Shown here in pieces: positions 1 to 6,591 of a stretch of DNA of 7,183 bases (the first letter of the stretch is position 1; each line of letters starts with the position of its first letter). Under the pieces are notes generated by a model that worked only from the letters and a program-made list of their open reading frames with translations, made no database searches and was not told the DNA's origin. Position numbers and translations under genes: made by a program. This DNA is from Clostridia bacterium (GTDB taxonomy: Bacteria; Bacillota_A; Clostridia; Oscillospirales; CAG-272). The DNA lies in assembly GCA_017454075.1 (NCBI GenBank), contig JAFTDQ010000024.1:1-7183 (forward strand), given 5' to 3'.

Positions 1-2
1 AT

Positions 3-551
3 CTCAGCACAGAGCAGAGATTGTTTTACGAAAACCTTGACAGGTATGAAATGATCGTCGGCAGATCCGCTTTGAAATCCGGGGAGGAAAACGAAAGGGA
101 GTATCTCGGCCCGGACGGCGGTTTCGTGAAGAACTGCATGACGTCTTTCGTAAAAGATCTCGTATACTCGAGGGACGGTCTTTATCACGACAGCGAGCTG
201 TGGGAGGACGACGGATACGAGGTCGATCTCGACAAAGTTTACGAAGAGATCCGCGCACGCCTGTCTCCTGAGATAAACATCGTAAGGAATCATGATTCTT
301 ACTATTCTGAAAACGTCACTGTAAACGTGACCGACGACATTCAACTTATCCTTGTCAGGGATGCACCACTGAAAATCATGAATATCTGGGTTGACAGAGT
401 CGATTCCGGGCGCGAGCACGGCAAGCGGCTTTCCCCCGACAGCCTCGGCGAGTTCTGCGGCATGGTCGCGCATATCCGCGATATTTACAAAAAATATGAG
501 GAGATCGCCCGGAGGCGCGCCGCCGAGCTGAGCGAAAGGCTCGGGCTCTGA
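3..551 (+). CDS. Hypothetical protein, 5'-truncated by window edge
   Basis: I do not recognise this protein. The frame is open from the first complete codon (position 3, reading LSTEQR) and ends at TGA 549-551. A TTG at 21 and an ATG at 51 could serve as starts, but neither has a convincing Shine-Dalgarno site, so the real start is more likely upstream of the window. The visible part of about 182 residues is soluble and charged, with no signal peptide or membrane segment. Its middle (about residues 90-130 counted from the TTG) alternates hydrophobic residues in a beta-rich pattern (NVTVNVTDDIQLILV, then KIMNIWVDRV). The last 30 residues (IYKKYEEIARRRAAELSERL) form a highly charged amphipathic helix, possibly coiled-coil. 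A strong terminator follows 59 nt after the stop, so it ends its own transcript, separate from the next gene. It is certainly coding in style; its function is unknown. Confidence 0.75.
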   Translation, partial: LSTEQRLFYENLDRYEMIVGRSALKSGEENEREYLGPDGGFVKNCMTSFVKDLVYSRDGLYHDSELWEDDGYEVDLDKVYEEIRARLSPEINIVRNHDSYYSENVTVNVTDDIQLILVRDAPLKIMNIWVDRVDSGREHGKRLSPDSLGEFCGMVAHIRDIYKKYEEIARRRAAELSERLGL

Positions 552-609
552 GACCGGCTCCGTCGAAAAAAAGAATGCCGCGGCGGACGGCAGAACAAAA
601 AAGAAAAAA

Positions 610-650
610 CCGGGCTGCGCCGTCCGTTACGGCACGGTCCGGATTTTTGT
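610..650 (+). terminator. Intrinsic terminator, probably bidirectional
   Basis: The left arm CCGGGCTGCGCCGT (610-623) pairs with the right arm ACGGCACGGTCCGG (629-642) around a 5-nt loop CCGTT. Of 14 positions, 11 are Watson-Crick, two are G-U wobbles and one is a C-A mismatch. The run ATTTTTGTT (643-651) follows at once. On the left the stem is flanked by an A-rich tract (597-609) that gives a U tract on the opposite strand, so it could stop transcription both ways. It lies between the first gene's stop and the next promoter, which fits termination of the first gene. Confidence 0.85.
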
Positions 651-696
651 TCCCGTCGCGGCGCCGGGCCGAAAACGGCTGAAAACACAATTATTG

Positions 697-725
697 TTGA
701 TTTATTTATCCTTTCATGTTATAAT
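697..725 (+). promoter_or_regulatory. SigA-type promoter with extended -10
   Basis: A -35-like TTGATT (697-702, TTGA matching consensus) is separated by 17 nt from a perfect TATAAT (720-725). TGT directly precedes the -10 box (717-719), giving an extended -10. The surrounding DNA (688-726) is distinctly AT-rich in a GC-rich setting. Transcription would start near 732, about 35 nt before the ATG at 767. This is the only strong promoter I see for the four genes that follow. Confidence 0.85.
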
Positions 726-766
726 TCAGTCGCGAGGCCGATCAGGGGTTACGGAGGGACGTCATA

Positions 767-1561
767 ATGCCGAAATACAGTGAACAGGACCTGAAATACG
801 CGGCGGAATTCCGCGATGAGATACACCGGGAAGCGCTTGCGATCGTCCGCAGGGCGCGCCCCCTCGTCACTGAGGTGATCGACCGCCACCCGGTCGAGGA
901 TTATTTTCAGGAGCATTGGGACTATCCCGGAATGTGGTACCCGATGGTCGCTGTCCCTTACGGTTACAAAAGCCGCAAGGCACTCGTCGATCAGATCGTC
1001 AGCGACACGCTCTCCGGGAATGCACCGGAGAAGGAGCCGGCGTTACGGGACGCGGCGGGGAGAAATAATGTTTCGAATCGGCTCGAAGCGAAGCCGGATG
1101 ACGATTCGTTTTATGCGCTGATCGCCGAATACCCGGATACGGTTGTCGACTATTGCATCGTTAACTGCGAACGGTATTGCGGATATGAATCGCACCGCGG
1201 GGCGCTGAAGACCGCTTTTGACATGCTTTGCGAAGAATGGGAGGGCGATCCCGCATCCGCGGTCGGGAAAAAGATATCGGCGGAGGAGCAGTTTTCACCG
1301 GATTGTCCCGAAGGAAAACTCAACTATCGAAAAGCGTTTCTGTGTCCGCCGCATCAGAACGGCTGTACCGCGGAGGATTTCGAGCGGGTGAACGCCGCTC
1401 TGTTTCCGAACGGAACCGGCGGGCTTGAAGTTTACGAATGGGATACCGGCTGGTCGGACTATTTCGACGAGGGACACGAATGGTGGGGAGCGCTCTGCCT
1501 TACGGTTTATGACAGAACGCTCGAACGGTTCGTCGTTATCACGGCGTCGGCGACGGACTGA
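767..1561 (+). CDS. Hypothetical protein, cysteine-rich, conserved WWG...SATD C-terminus
   Basis: The start is ATG 767, preceded 8 nt upstream by GGAGGG (753-758) and by a strong promoter. The 264-aa product has no signal peptide or membrane segment, so it is probably cytosolic. The N-terminal 40 residues are helical and charged; residues 45-70 are aromatic-rich (WDYPGMWYPMVAVPYGY). It has eight cysteines, including C130, C134 and C138 at regular four-residue spacing, and C180, C193 and C200, which might bind metal, although no standard zinc motif is clear. The last 40 residues (EWDTGWSDYF, EWWGALCLTVYDR, then RFVVITASATD) form a beta-rich module that I recall from many Firmicutes hypothetical proteins; I know no function for it. 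It is the first gene of the proposed four-gene unit. Confidence is high that it is a gene, and there is no functional call. Confidence 0.9.
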   Translation: MPKYSEQDLKYAAEFRDEIHREALAIVRRARPLVTEVIDRHPVEDYFQEHWDYPGMWYPMVAVPYGYKSRKALVDQIVSDTLSGNAPEKEPALRDAAGRNNVSNRLEAKPDDDSFYALIAEYPDTVVDYCIVNCERYCGYESHRGALKTAFDMLCEEWEGDPASAVGKKISAEEQFSPDCPEGKLNYRKAFLCPPHQNGCTAEDFERVNAALFPNGTGGLEVYEWDTGWSDYFDEGHEWWGALCLTVYDRTLERFVVITASATD

Positions 1562-1587
1562 AAAAACGGTTTATCGAAGCAAGAGAC

Positions 1588-1607
1588 GATCCCGGCAGAT
1601 CGGGATC
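1588..1607 (+). promoter_or_regulatory. Hairpin just upstream of a ribosome binding site
   Basis: GATCCCG (1588-1594) and CGGGATC (1601-1607) form a perfect 7-bp stem with a 6-nt loop. The stem ends 5 nt before the AGGAGG of the next gene. No U tract follows, so it is not a normal terminator. It could affect translation initiation, mRNA processing or stability; that is inference. Confidence 0.4.
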
Positions 1608-1612
1608 TCAGC

Positions 1613-1618
1613 AGGAGG
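1613..1618 (+). promoter_or_regulatory. Ribosome binding site that fixes the start at 1627
   Basis: AGGAGG lies 8 nt before ATG 1627 but only 2 nt before the in-frame GTG 1621. Normal spacing selects the ATG. Confidence 0.85.
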
Positions 1619-1626
1619 CTGTGCAC

Positions 1627-2373
1627 ATGGAATACATCAAACTGACAAAAGAAAATCTGGAAAAAGAACATATCTGCTGCGCCATTTCCAATAACAACGA
1701 CGTACAGGTCTCTTCCAAAAAAGCGTGGCTCAAAGATCGTTTTGAAGAGGGACTCGTGTTCCTGAAAAGCACGGAGCGCGGAAAATGTTTTATCGAGTAT
1801 ATCCCCGCCGAAAACGCGTGGAATCCGATCAAGGCGGACGGGTATACGTATATCGACTGCCTGTGGGTGTCCGGCTCGTTCAAAGGACACGGATATTCAA
1901 ACGATCTCCTGGGCGAATGCATCAGGGACAGCAAAGAAAAGGGTAAAAAAGGGCTCTGTATCCTGAGTTCCGCAAAGAAAAAGCCTTTTCTCGCCGATCC
2001 GAAGTACCTCGCGCATAAAGGATTTTCCGTCTGCGACGAAGCCGATAACGGGATTCAGCTCTGGTATCTGCCGTTCTTTTCAGATGCGGAAAAACCGGAA
2101 TTCAAGGAATGCGCCAGACATCCTCACGTTGATGAAGACGGATACGTTCTTTACTATACGAATCAGTGCCCGTTCAACGCAAAATACGTGCCTGTTGTGG
2201 AACAGACAGCAAAAGAACACGGCGTCGCGTTCAGGGCGATCCGTATAGAGAGCAAGGAGGCCGCGCAAAACGCGCCGACGCCGATCACCACGTACGCGCT
2301 TTTTTATAGCGGGGAATATGTGACAAACGAACAGATGAATGACGCAAAATTCCTTAAACTGACGGCCCGATGA
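1627..2373 (+). CDS. GNAT family N-acetyltransferase with YoaP domain
   Basis: The 248-aa protein resembles Bacillus subtilis YoaP in length, order and motifs, as far as I can recall. An N-terminal GNAT domain (about residues 1-150) should transfer an acetyl group from acetyl-CoA to an amine; the substrate is unknown. The acetyl-CoA loop is visible at 80-95: strand YIDCLWV, then SGSFKGHGYSNDLL, where SFKGHG matches the Q/R-x-x-G-x-G/A pattern except for the first residue. The C-terminal part (about 165-248) is the YoaP-type domain. It begins with strand YVLYYTNQCPF and later has a TP pair (218-219) before strand TTYALFYSGEYV, which reads like a thioredoxin-type fold with a single cysteine (C181) in place of CXXC. 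It is probably cytosolic. It sits 65 nt after one gene and 41 nt before the next, so it is probably co-transcribed. An in-frame GTG at 1621 is rejected on spacing. Confidence 0.9.
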   Translation: MEYIKLTKENLEKEHICCAISNNNDVQVSSKKAWLKDRFEEGLVFLKSTERGKCFIEYIPAENAWNPIKADGYTYIDCLWVSGSFKGHGYSNDLLGECIRDSKEKGKKGLCILSSAKKKPFLADPKYLAHKGFSVCDEADNGIQLWYLPFFSDAEKPEFKECARHPHVDEDGYVLYYTNQCPFNAKYVPVVEQTAKEHGVAFRAIRIESKEAAQNAPTPITTYALFYSGEYVTNEQMNDAKFLKLTAR

Positions 2374-2414
2374 TTTGCCGCACGTAAAGTTAAAAAGATA
2401 CCGCAGGAGGAGCC

Positions 2415-3857
2415 ATGTTTGTCGTAAATCATAAAGATCTCAGATTGTCGTTCAACGAATTTCAGGACGTATCGGGCGGAAACATGCCGGAGTACGGAGA
2501 ATACTGCCTGCTTGAGCTGAAAAACGGCGATTATACCGCGGGGAGCTGGGATCCCGACGATTACAGCAAAAAAAATTCAACGTCCGGAAAATTTATCCGG
2601 GGGACCGCCGATTCCATAGATTCGGAAGAAGTGCAAAGATGGCATTCCCTCGGCCGCTACGACCTGACCGAAAGCCTAGAAGAAGAAGGCGTCAACTGGA
2701 TAAACCTCGGCCGCGAAGACGAGGGCGCCCGCAACGTTCAGTTTGAGGGGTTCAAGTCGTTCGCCGACAGAAAATACCCGAAAGAGGAGCAGTTCTGTCT
2801 CCTTATCATGAAGGACGGGACTCTTGCTGCGGGCAGATGGAACAAGTGGCGGCGCGAAGCCGGAGGCTCGTTTATTTACGCGCCGGCTCTCGCGAGCCAC
2901 GGCTCGGACAAGGTATGGGCGTGGACTCCCCTCAGCACCGATCGGTTCTTTGCGATTGAGCTGGAACACGAGAAGGAGAAAAAGCTTGAAAAGAAGTTGA
3001 ACAGGAATCCCGTCGCCGATCCCGAGCTTTTCAGATACGGGACGGATATCGGCGTTTATTACGAAAAAGCGCTTGAAAAACTGCGCAGGGAGTACAGCTG
3101 GGCGACTCTTACGATGATGAAGAAATGCACGCCGGTCTGGCAGATCGCGCCTCTGCACGGCAAATACGTTTTCGGTCAGATCGAAAAAAACTATTATGAC
3201 GATTCGGATATAGTGACCCCGTGGAAAGACGGCTCGACCGCCGATGAATTCGTCGATTTCCTGTGCGAATATGCCCGCGATACCGTTAAAAACTCGAATC
3301 CGGAAGAGAAATTCAGGTTCGGCACGGACGTGAACGTATATCTCGAAAAGGCCTTCGAAAAAGTAAAAAAGGATTATCGCTGGCTTGACAAAAAAATGCT
3401 TGCGGACTCCTGGCAGTATGATATCCGGAAGGTCGACGGAGATTTTGAGTTTGTCCGGAAATACGGAAAAAAAGACAAGTATTCGGTATTCGACGTCGAA
3501 AGCGCGGAAAGGTTTATCGAATGCGTGGAATACGGCTATCAGAGCGCGGCGCTTCAGGCAAATGAAACAGTGGCAAGTTATGCTCCCGAGTTCGGACACA
3601 TAGAACTGCACGGCTGGAATCTTGAGAGCTACGTTTTCTATAAGCTGAAGTCGGGCGACTATAAGGTCAGCGTGACGGCCGGGGACCGCACGACGGGCGG
3701 AAGCAGGGATTTCTTCATCACGCCGTACTGCTTCGAAGCGAAAACCTACGAGGAATTCCTTGACCGTTATCTCGAGATCGTTCCGGAATACTCTTTCGGT
3801 CTCGGGAAAAAAGAGCTTTTACCCGACAAAGACCTGAAAAAATTCCTCGGGTATTGA
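2415..3857 (+). CDS. Hypothetical protein built from two duplicated modules
   Basis: ATG 2415 follows AGGAGGAG (2405-2412) closely. The product is 480 aa, with no signal peptide or membrane segment, and I recognise no named family. Sequence comparison within the protein shows duplications. Module A occurs at about 28-92 (EYCLLELKNGDYTAGSW...) and 125-190 (EQFCLLIMKDGTLAAGRW...), both continuing to a Trp-containing strand and a charged segment. Module B occurs at about 206-290 (FRYGTDIGVYYEKALEKLRREYSW) and 299-380 (FRFGTDVNVYLEKAFEKVKKDYRW). The C-terminus (404-456) starts with YVFYKLKSGDYKVSV, which looks like another diverged A-type hairpin, and ends in a helix EEFLDRYLEIVPE. Such repeated beta-hairpin and helix units suggest binding rather than catalysis, but this is inference. 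No catalytic motif stands out. The next gene starts 19 nt downstream, so co-expression with the secreted protein is likely. Confidence 0.9.
   Translation: MFVVNHKDLRLSFNEFQDVSGGNMPEYGEYCLLELKNGDYTAGSWDPDDYSKKNSTSGKFIRGTADSIDSEEVQRWHSLGRYDLTESLEEEGVNWINLGREDEGARNVQFEGFKSFADRKYPKEEQFCLLIMKDGTLAAGRWNKWRREAGGSFIYAPALASHGSDKVWAWTPLSTDRFFAIELEHEKEKKLEKKLNRNPVADPELFRYGTDIGVYYEKALEKLRREYSWATLTMMKKCTPVWQIAPLHGKYVFGQIEKNYYDDSDIVTPWKDGSTADEFVDFLCEYARDTVKNSNPEEKFRFGTDVNVYLEKAFEKVKKDYRWLDKKMLADSWQYDIRKVDGDFEFVRKYGKKDKYSVFDVESAERFIECVEYGYQSAALQANETVASYAPEFGHIELHGWNLESYVFYKLKSGDYKVSVTAGDRTTGGSRDFFITPYCFEAKTYEEFLDRYLEIVPEYSFGLGKKELLPDKDLKKFLGY
2496..2984 (+). repeat. Module A, two diverged protein repeats
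   Basis: The encoded segments at residues 28-92 and 125-190 of the 480-aa protein align around CLLELKNGDYTAGSW versus CLLIMKDGTLAAGRW. Both continue with a Gly-rich strand (GKFIRG versus GSFIYA) and a Trp segment (VQRWHSL versus VWAWTPL). The DNA has diverged, so this is an old duplication. Confidence 0.65.
3030..3554 (+). repeat. Module B, two diverged protein repeats
   Basis: Residues 206-290 and 299-380 share FR(Y/F)GTD(I/V)xVYxEKAxEKxxxxYxW near their starts. Each then has a beta-hairpin (HGKYVFGQIEK versus DGDFEFVRKYG) and a helix beginning near TADEFVDFL versus VESAERFIE. The period is about 93 residues. Confidence 0.75.
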
Positions 3858-3876
3858 GGACACAGGAGAGATCGCA

Positions 3877-6507
3877 ATGAAAAAATACGGACTTTTGCTT
3901 TTCCTTTTGCTGTTAATTACAGCGCTTTGCATATTGCCCGCCGCGGCCTCCGGCGCCGGGGAAACCTCCCCCGAAGAATGGAGCTATACGCTCGATGAAG
4001 AGGAAGGCGCGATAATCCTGAGCAAATACAGCGGCGAGGCGGACACCCTGACCGTTCCCGGCAGCTTTGAGCTCGAAGGGAAAACCTACCGTACCGTGCT
4101 CGCCGCCACTACGGTATTCAGGGGGAACACGAAGCTGAAATCCGTGACCCTCGGGGAGGGCGTCGGATTTCTCAACAATTCCATGCGCCTGCTGTTCGGC
4201 GAATGCAGTTCCCTGACCCACGTCGATCTTTCGGCGATCGATTCCTCGGGGATAAACAACATGACGTACGTGTTTTACGGCTGCTCGGCGCTCAGATCGC
4301 TCGACGTTTCTTCTCTTGACACAAGTAAGGTCATAAGCATGCGCGGAATGTTCAGTCTCTGCTCCCGGCTCTCGGGTCTGACCGGCTACGAAAACTGGGA
4401 TACCGGCTCGCTGCTCTGCATGTACCAGACCTTCAACAAGTTCGCGTACGACGTAAGCTCGTCAACGCAGGTCACGATCGATCTGCGGAACTGGGACCTC
4501 GATCAGGTCAACAATACCGGCTGGTGCTTCCAGATGTGCCGCGCGCAGAAGATACTGCTTCCCGACAATCTCGCCGTCATGAGCGCGGGATTTCTCAACC
4601 ACGCCGTAAGATACGACGACAGCGTTTTCACCGTCCCCGCGGGGGTTAGAAAGATCGGATACGCGCATACGATATATGATTTTTCTGACGACCGCTTCAC
4701 CGAGTTCCGCGTCGCGGACGGGAACACCGCGTACAAGGCCGTGGACGGGGTGCTCTACTCCGCGGACGGCACGGAAATGCTCGCCGTTCCCCGCGGAAAG
4801 ACCTTCCCGGACGGAACGTTCGAGCTGCCCGAGGGCGTCTCTTTTCTCGGCGAGCTCAGCTTTTCACGCAACTACAACATACACACCCTCGTTCTGCCGG
4901 ATTCCTACGAGATCGAATACGTACCCGTGTACGACGAGCGGTATATCGTCTTTGAGGATACGGGAAACCTGAATTCCGGCACGAACCTCTCCATCGCGAT
5001 ATACTGCTATACCGGAATAACCGATTACGCGGTAAAGGACTCGAATCCCCGCTACGCATCGGCTGACGGCGTGATATATTCGAAGGACATGTCGGCCGTG
5101 ACGGCCGTCCCGGCGCGTTACGCCCGCGCGCTCTGCGTTCCCGAGGGCGTCGTGCGCTGGGAACGCGAGGCGATGTGGGCGGACGGCAGCAGCACGGTCG
5201 ACAACCTGCTGAAAAACTGCCCAGGCGTGAGTCTGCCTTCGACTCTGACGTATATCTCGCCCGATCAGCTCGAGATGCTCAACCGTCTGCGCCTGAACCG
5301 CGCCGGAACGGACAACCCGTTTACGATAACCCTCGCTGAGGGCAACCCGGCTTTCCGGCTTGACGGGGACGGTTATCTGCGCACGGTGCTCTCACTGACG
5401 TCCCAGCCGGAGGACTTCAACGCTCCGCTGAACGGGACCGCCTCGACCTTCCTGACCGCCGAGGGCGAGGGACTGACCTATCAGTGGTACGGGCGCGACC
5501 CCGGGCAGACGGATTTCTGGAAGAGCGGCATCCGCAAAAGCAGGTATTCCGTCAGAATGGTCCGCGGCAAAATCGGACGCGAGGTCTATTGCGTGGTGAC
5601 AGACAAATACGGCAATGCCGTCACGAGCCGCGTCGCCGTGCTCGGCGTCGTTTATCCCGACGGATACGAGCCGCCGGTTATCACCCGCCAGCCGCAGGAC
5701 GTCTGCGTTCCCCTTAACGGGCTTGCCGTCACCGACTTCGAGGCGACGGGCGTCGGGCTGACCTGTCAGTGGTATCTGAAGAATCCCGGCAAAGAGACCT
5801 GGGCGCGCAGCAGCCTGAAGGGGACCGTCTATCACGTTCCCCTTACCCGGGCAAAGTCCGGCCGCGAGGTCTATTGCGTCGTGACGGACGCGTACGGCAA
5901 CACCGCCGTGACGGAACCGGCGACGCTCCGGCTTGCGCCGCCCGCCGGATACGAACTCAGGTTCACCGTTCAGCCGGAGGACGCGGCGGCCGATATCGGC
6001 GGCATCGTCACGGTGAAGGCCTCCGCCGAGGGCGACGGCCTGAAATATCAGTGGTATATCCGCAGCGCGGGCTCCGCCAAGTGGAGCCGCAGCAGCATAA
6101 AAACCGACGTTTATTCCGTCGAGATGACAAAAAGCCGCATGGGACGCGAGCTGTACTGCGTCGTGACGGACGCATACGGCGGACGCATTGAGTCCCGGCA
6201 CGCCTTCCTGCTCTGCGATTATCCCGAAAACTACGCCCCGCCGAGGATCGTTTCCGAACCGTGCGACGTCGTCGCCGGACGCGGTAAGCTCGCCGTAACG
6301 TCATTCGCCTCGGAGGGCGAAGGGCTGACGTATCAGTGGTACTTCCGCGCGGACGAATCCTCTGCCTGGTCGGTAAGCAGCCTGAAGGGCGATACTTATT
6401 CCGTGAAAATGGTCCCCTCGAAATCCGGGCGGCAGGTAAAATGCGTCGTCACGGACAAATACGGCGCAAAGACCGAGACGCGCGTCGCCACGCTCCTTAT
6501 GAGCTGA
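3877..6507 (+). CDS. Secreted BspA-like leucine-rich-repeat protein with Ig-like repeats
   Basis: ATG 3877 lies 8 nt after GGAG (3865-3868). The 876-aa product starts with a clear signal peptide: MKKYG, a hydrophobic core to about residue 20, then a small-residue region PAAASGA, so cleavage near 24-27 is likely. Residues 30-100 are beta-rich with LRR-like units (NTKLKSVTLGEGVGFL). Residues 105-180 match the DUF285/BspA pattern (MTYVFYGCSALRSLDVSSLDTSKVISMRGMF). Residues 240-470 hold LRR_5-type units with the typical NTAYKAVDGVLYSADGTEM and NPRYASADGVIYSKDM motifs. Residues 507-876 are four Ig-like repeats. There is no LPXTG motif, C-terminal membrane segment, SLH or choline-binding module, so the protein is either released or held by other means. 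BspA-like proteins often bind host or matrix ligands, but the ligand here is unknown. It is the last gene of the proposed unit. Confidence 0.93.
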   Translation: MKKYGLLLFLLLLITALCILPAAASGAGETSPEEWSYTLDEEEGAIILSKYSGEADTLTVPGSFELEGKTYRTVLAATTVFRGNTKLKSVTLGEGVGFLNNSMRLLFGECSSLTHVDLSAIDSSGINNMTYVFYGCSALRSLDVSSLDTSKVISMRGMFSLCSRLSGLTGYENWDTGSLLCMYQTFNKFAYDVSSSTQVTIDLRNWDLDQVNNTGWCFQMCRAQKILLPDNLAVMSAGFLNHAVRYDDSVFTVPAGVRKIGYAHTIYDFSDDRFTEFRVADGNTAYKAVDGVLYSADGTEMLAVPRGKTFPDGTFELPEGVSFLGELSFSRNYNIHTLVLPDSYEIEYVPVYDERYIVFEDTGNLNSGTNLSIAIYCYTGITDYAVKDSNPRYASADGVIYSKDMSAVTAVPARYARALCVPEGVVRWEREAMWADGSSTVDNLLKNCPGVSLPSTLTYISPDQLEMLNRLRLNRAGTDNPFTITLAEGNPAFRLDGDGYLRTVLSLTSQPEDFNAPLNGTASTFLTAEGEGLTYQWYGRDPGQTDFWKSGIRKSRYSVRMVRGKIGREVYCVVTDKYGNAVTSRVAVLGVVYPDGYEPPVITRQPQDVCVPLNGLAVTDFEATGVGLTCQWYLKNPGKETWARSSLKGTVYHVPLTRAKSGREVYCVVTDAYGNTAVTEPATLRLAPPAGYELRFTVQPEDAAADIGGIVTVKASAEGDGLKYQWYIRSAGSAKWSRSSIKTDVYSVEMTKSRMGRELYCVVTDAYGGRIESRHAFLLCDYPENYAPPRIVSEPCDVVAGRGKLAVTSFASEGEGLTYQWYFRADESSAWSVSSLKGDTYSVKMVPSKSGRQVKCVVTDKYGAKTETRVATLLMS
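5395..6504 (+). repeat. Four tandem Ig-like repeats of 94-95 residues
   Basis: The units are at about residues 507-590, 600-687, 694-780 and 789-875 of the secreted protein. Each has a QP-E/QD-type start (SEPCDV in unit 4), a GL(T/K)(Y/C)QWY strand with Gln at 536, 631, 725 and 820, a W-x-x-S-x-(L/I)K segment, and a (V/L)YCVVTD(K/A)YG strand (VKCVVTDKYG in unit 4) with Cys at 572, 667, 761 and 856. The spacing of the Gln residues is 95, 94 and 95. This resembles Ig-like domains common at the end of clostridial surface proteins. Confidence 0.9.
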
Positions 6508-6510
6508 AGC

Positions 6511-6565
6511 CCCGCCTCCCTTGTGTAAAGGGAGGTGGCTCGCTGACGCGAGGCGGAGGGATTGT
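6511..6565. repeat. Palindromic interspersed repeat, copy 1
   Basis: This begins 3 nt after the stop of the secreted-protein gene. It contains two hairpins: CCTCCCTT (6515-6522) with AAGGGAGG (6528-6535), loop GTGTA; and CTCGC (6539-6543) with GCGAG (6548-6552), loop TGAC. It ends with GGAGGGATTGT. From memory, this type of sequence is scattered in intergenic regions of Faecalibacterium, Subdoligranulum and related genomes; that is recognition, not a search. There is no U tract, so it is not a classical terminator, though the first hairpin may shape the 3' end of the upstream mRNA. The right boundary is approximate. Confidence 0.8.
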
Positions 6566-6574
6566 CTCAATCAT

Positions 6575-6587
6575 AAAGGAGGAGGAG
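6575..6587 (+). promoter_or_regulatory. Very strong ribosome binding site
   Basis: AAAGGAGGAGGAG contains the full anti-SD complement AAAGGAGG (6575-6582), 9 nt before ATG 6592. No clear promoter fits in the 26 nt between the repeat and the start codon, so the gene depends on read-through from upstream or on a promoter in the repeat that I cannot see. Confidence 0.85.
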
Positions 6588-6591
6588 AAAA

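Noticed and set aside
21..53. TTG 21 or ATG 51 as the true start of the first gene
   Set aside because: Neither has a convincing Shine-Dalgarno site and the frame is open to the window edge, so the gene most likely begins upstream.
1621..1629. GTG 1621 as the start of the acetyltransferase
   Set aside because: It would leave only 2 nt after AGGAGG, while ATG 1627 has the normal 8 nt.
2676..3611. Long open frame on the minus strand (311 codons)
   Set aside because: It lies wholly inside the 480-aa gene on the + strand, which has a good ribosome binding site and internal protein repeats. The minus-strand product is rich in Phe, Val and Arg, as expected from the complement, and shows no domain.
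5484..6191. Plus-strand Arg-rich open frames inside the secreted-protein gene
   Set aside because: Arg/Gly-rich composition and lack of a ribosome binding site mark them as frame-shifted readings of the Ig-like repeats.
5392..6201. Long minus-strand open frame (269 codons) over the Ig-like repeats
   Set aside because: It mirrors the repeated, GC-rich coding DNA of the secreted protein. Its apparent repetition (LPLIGQ, HDAIDLA) is the shadow of the Ig-like units.
6511..6565. Palindromic repeat as an intrinsic terminator for the secreted-protein gene
   Set aside because: Both hairpins lack a following U tract on either strand, so I annotate it only as a repeat.
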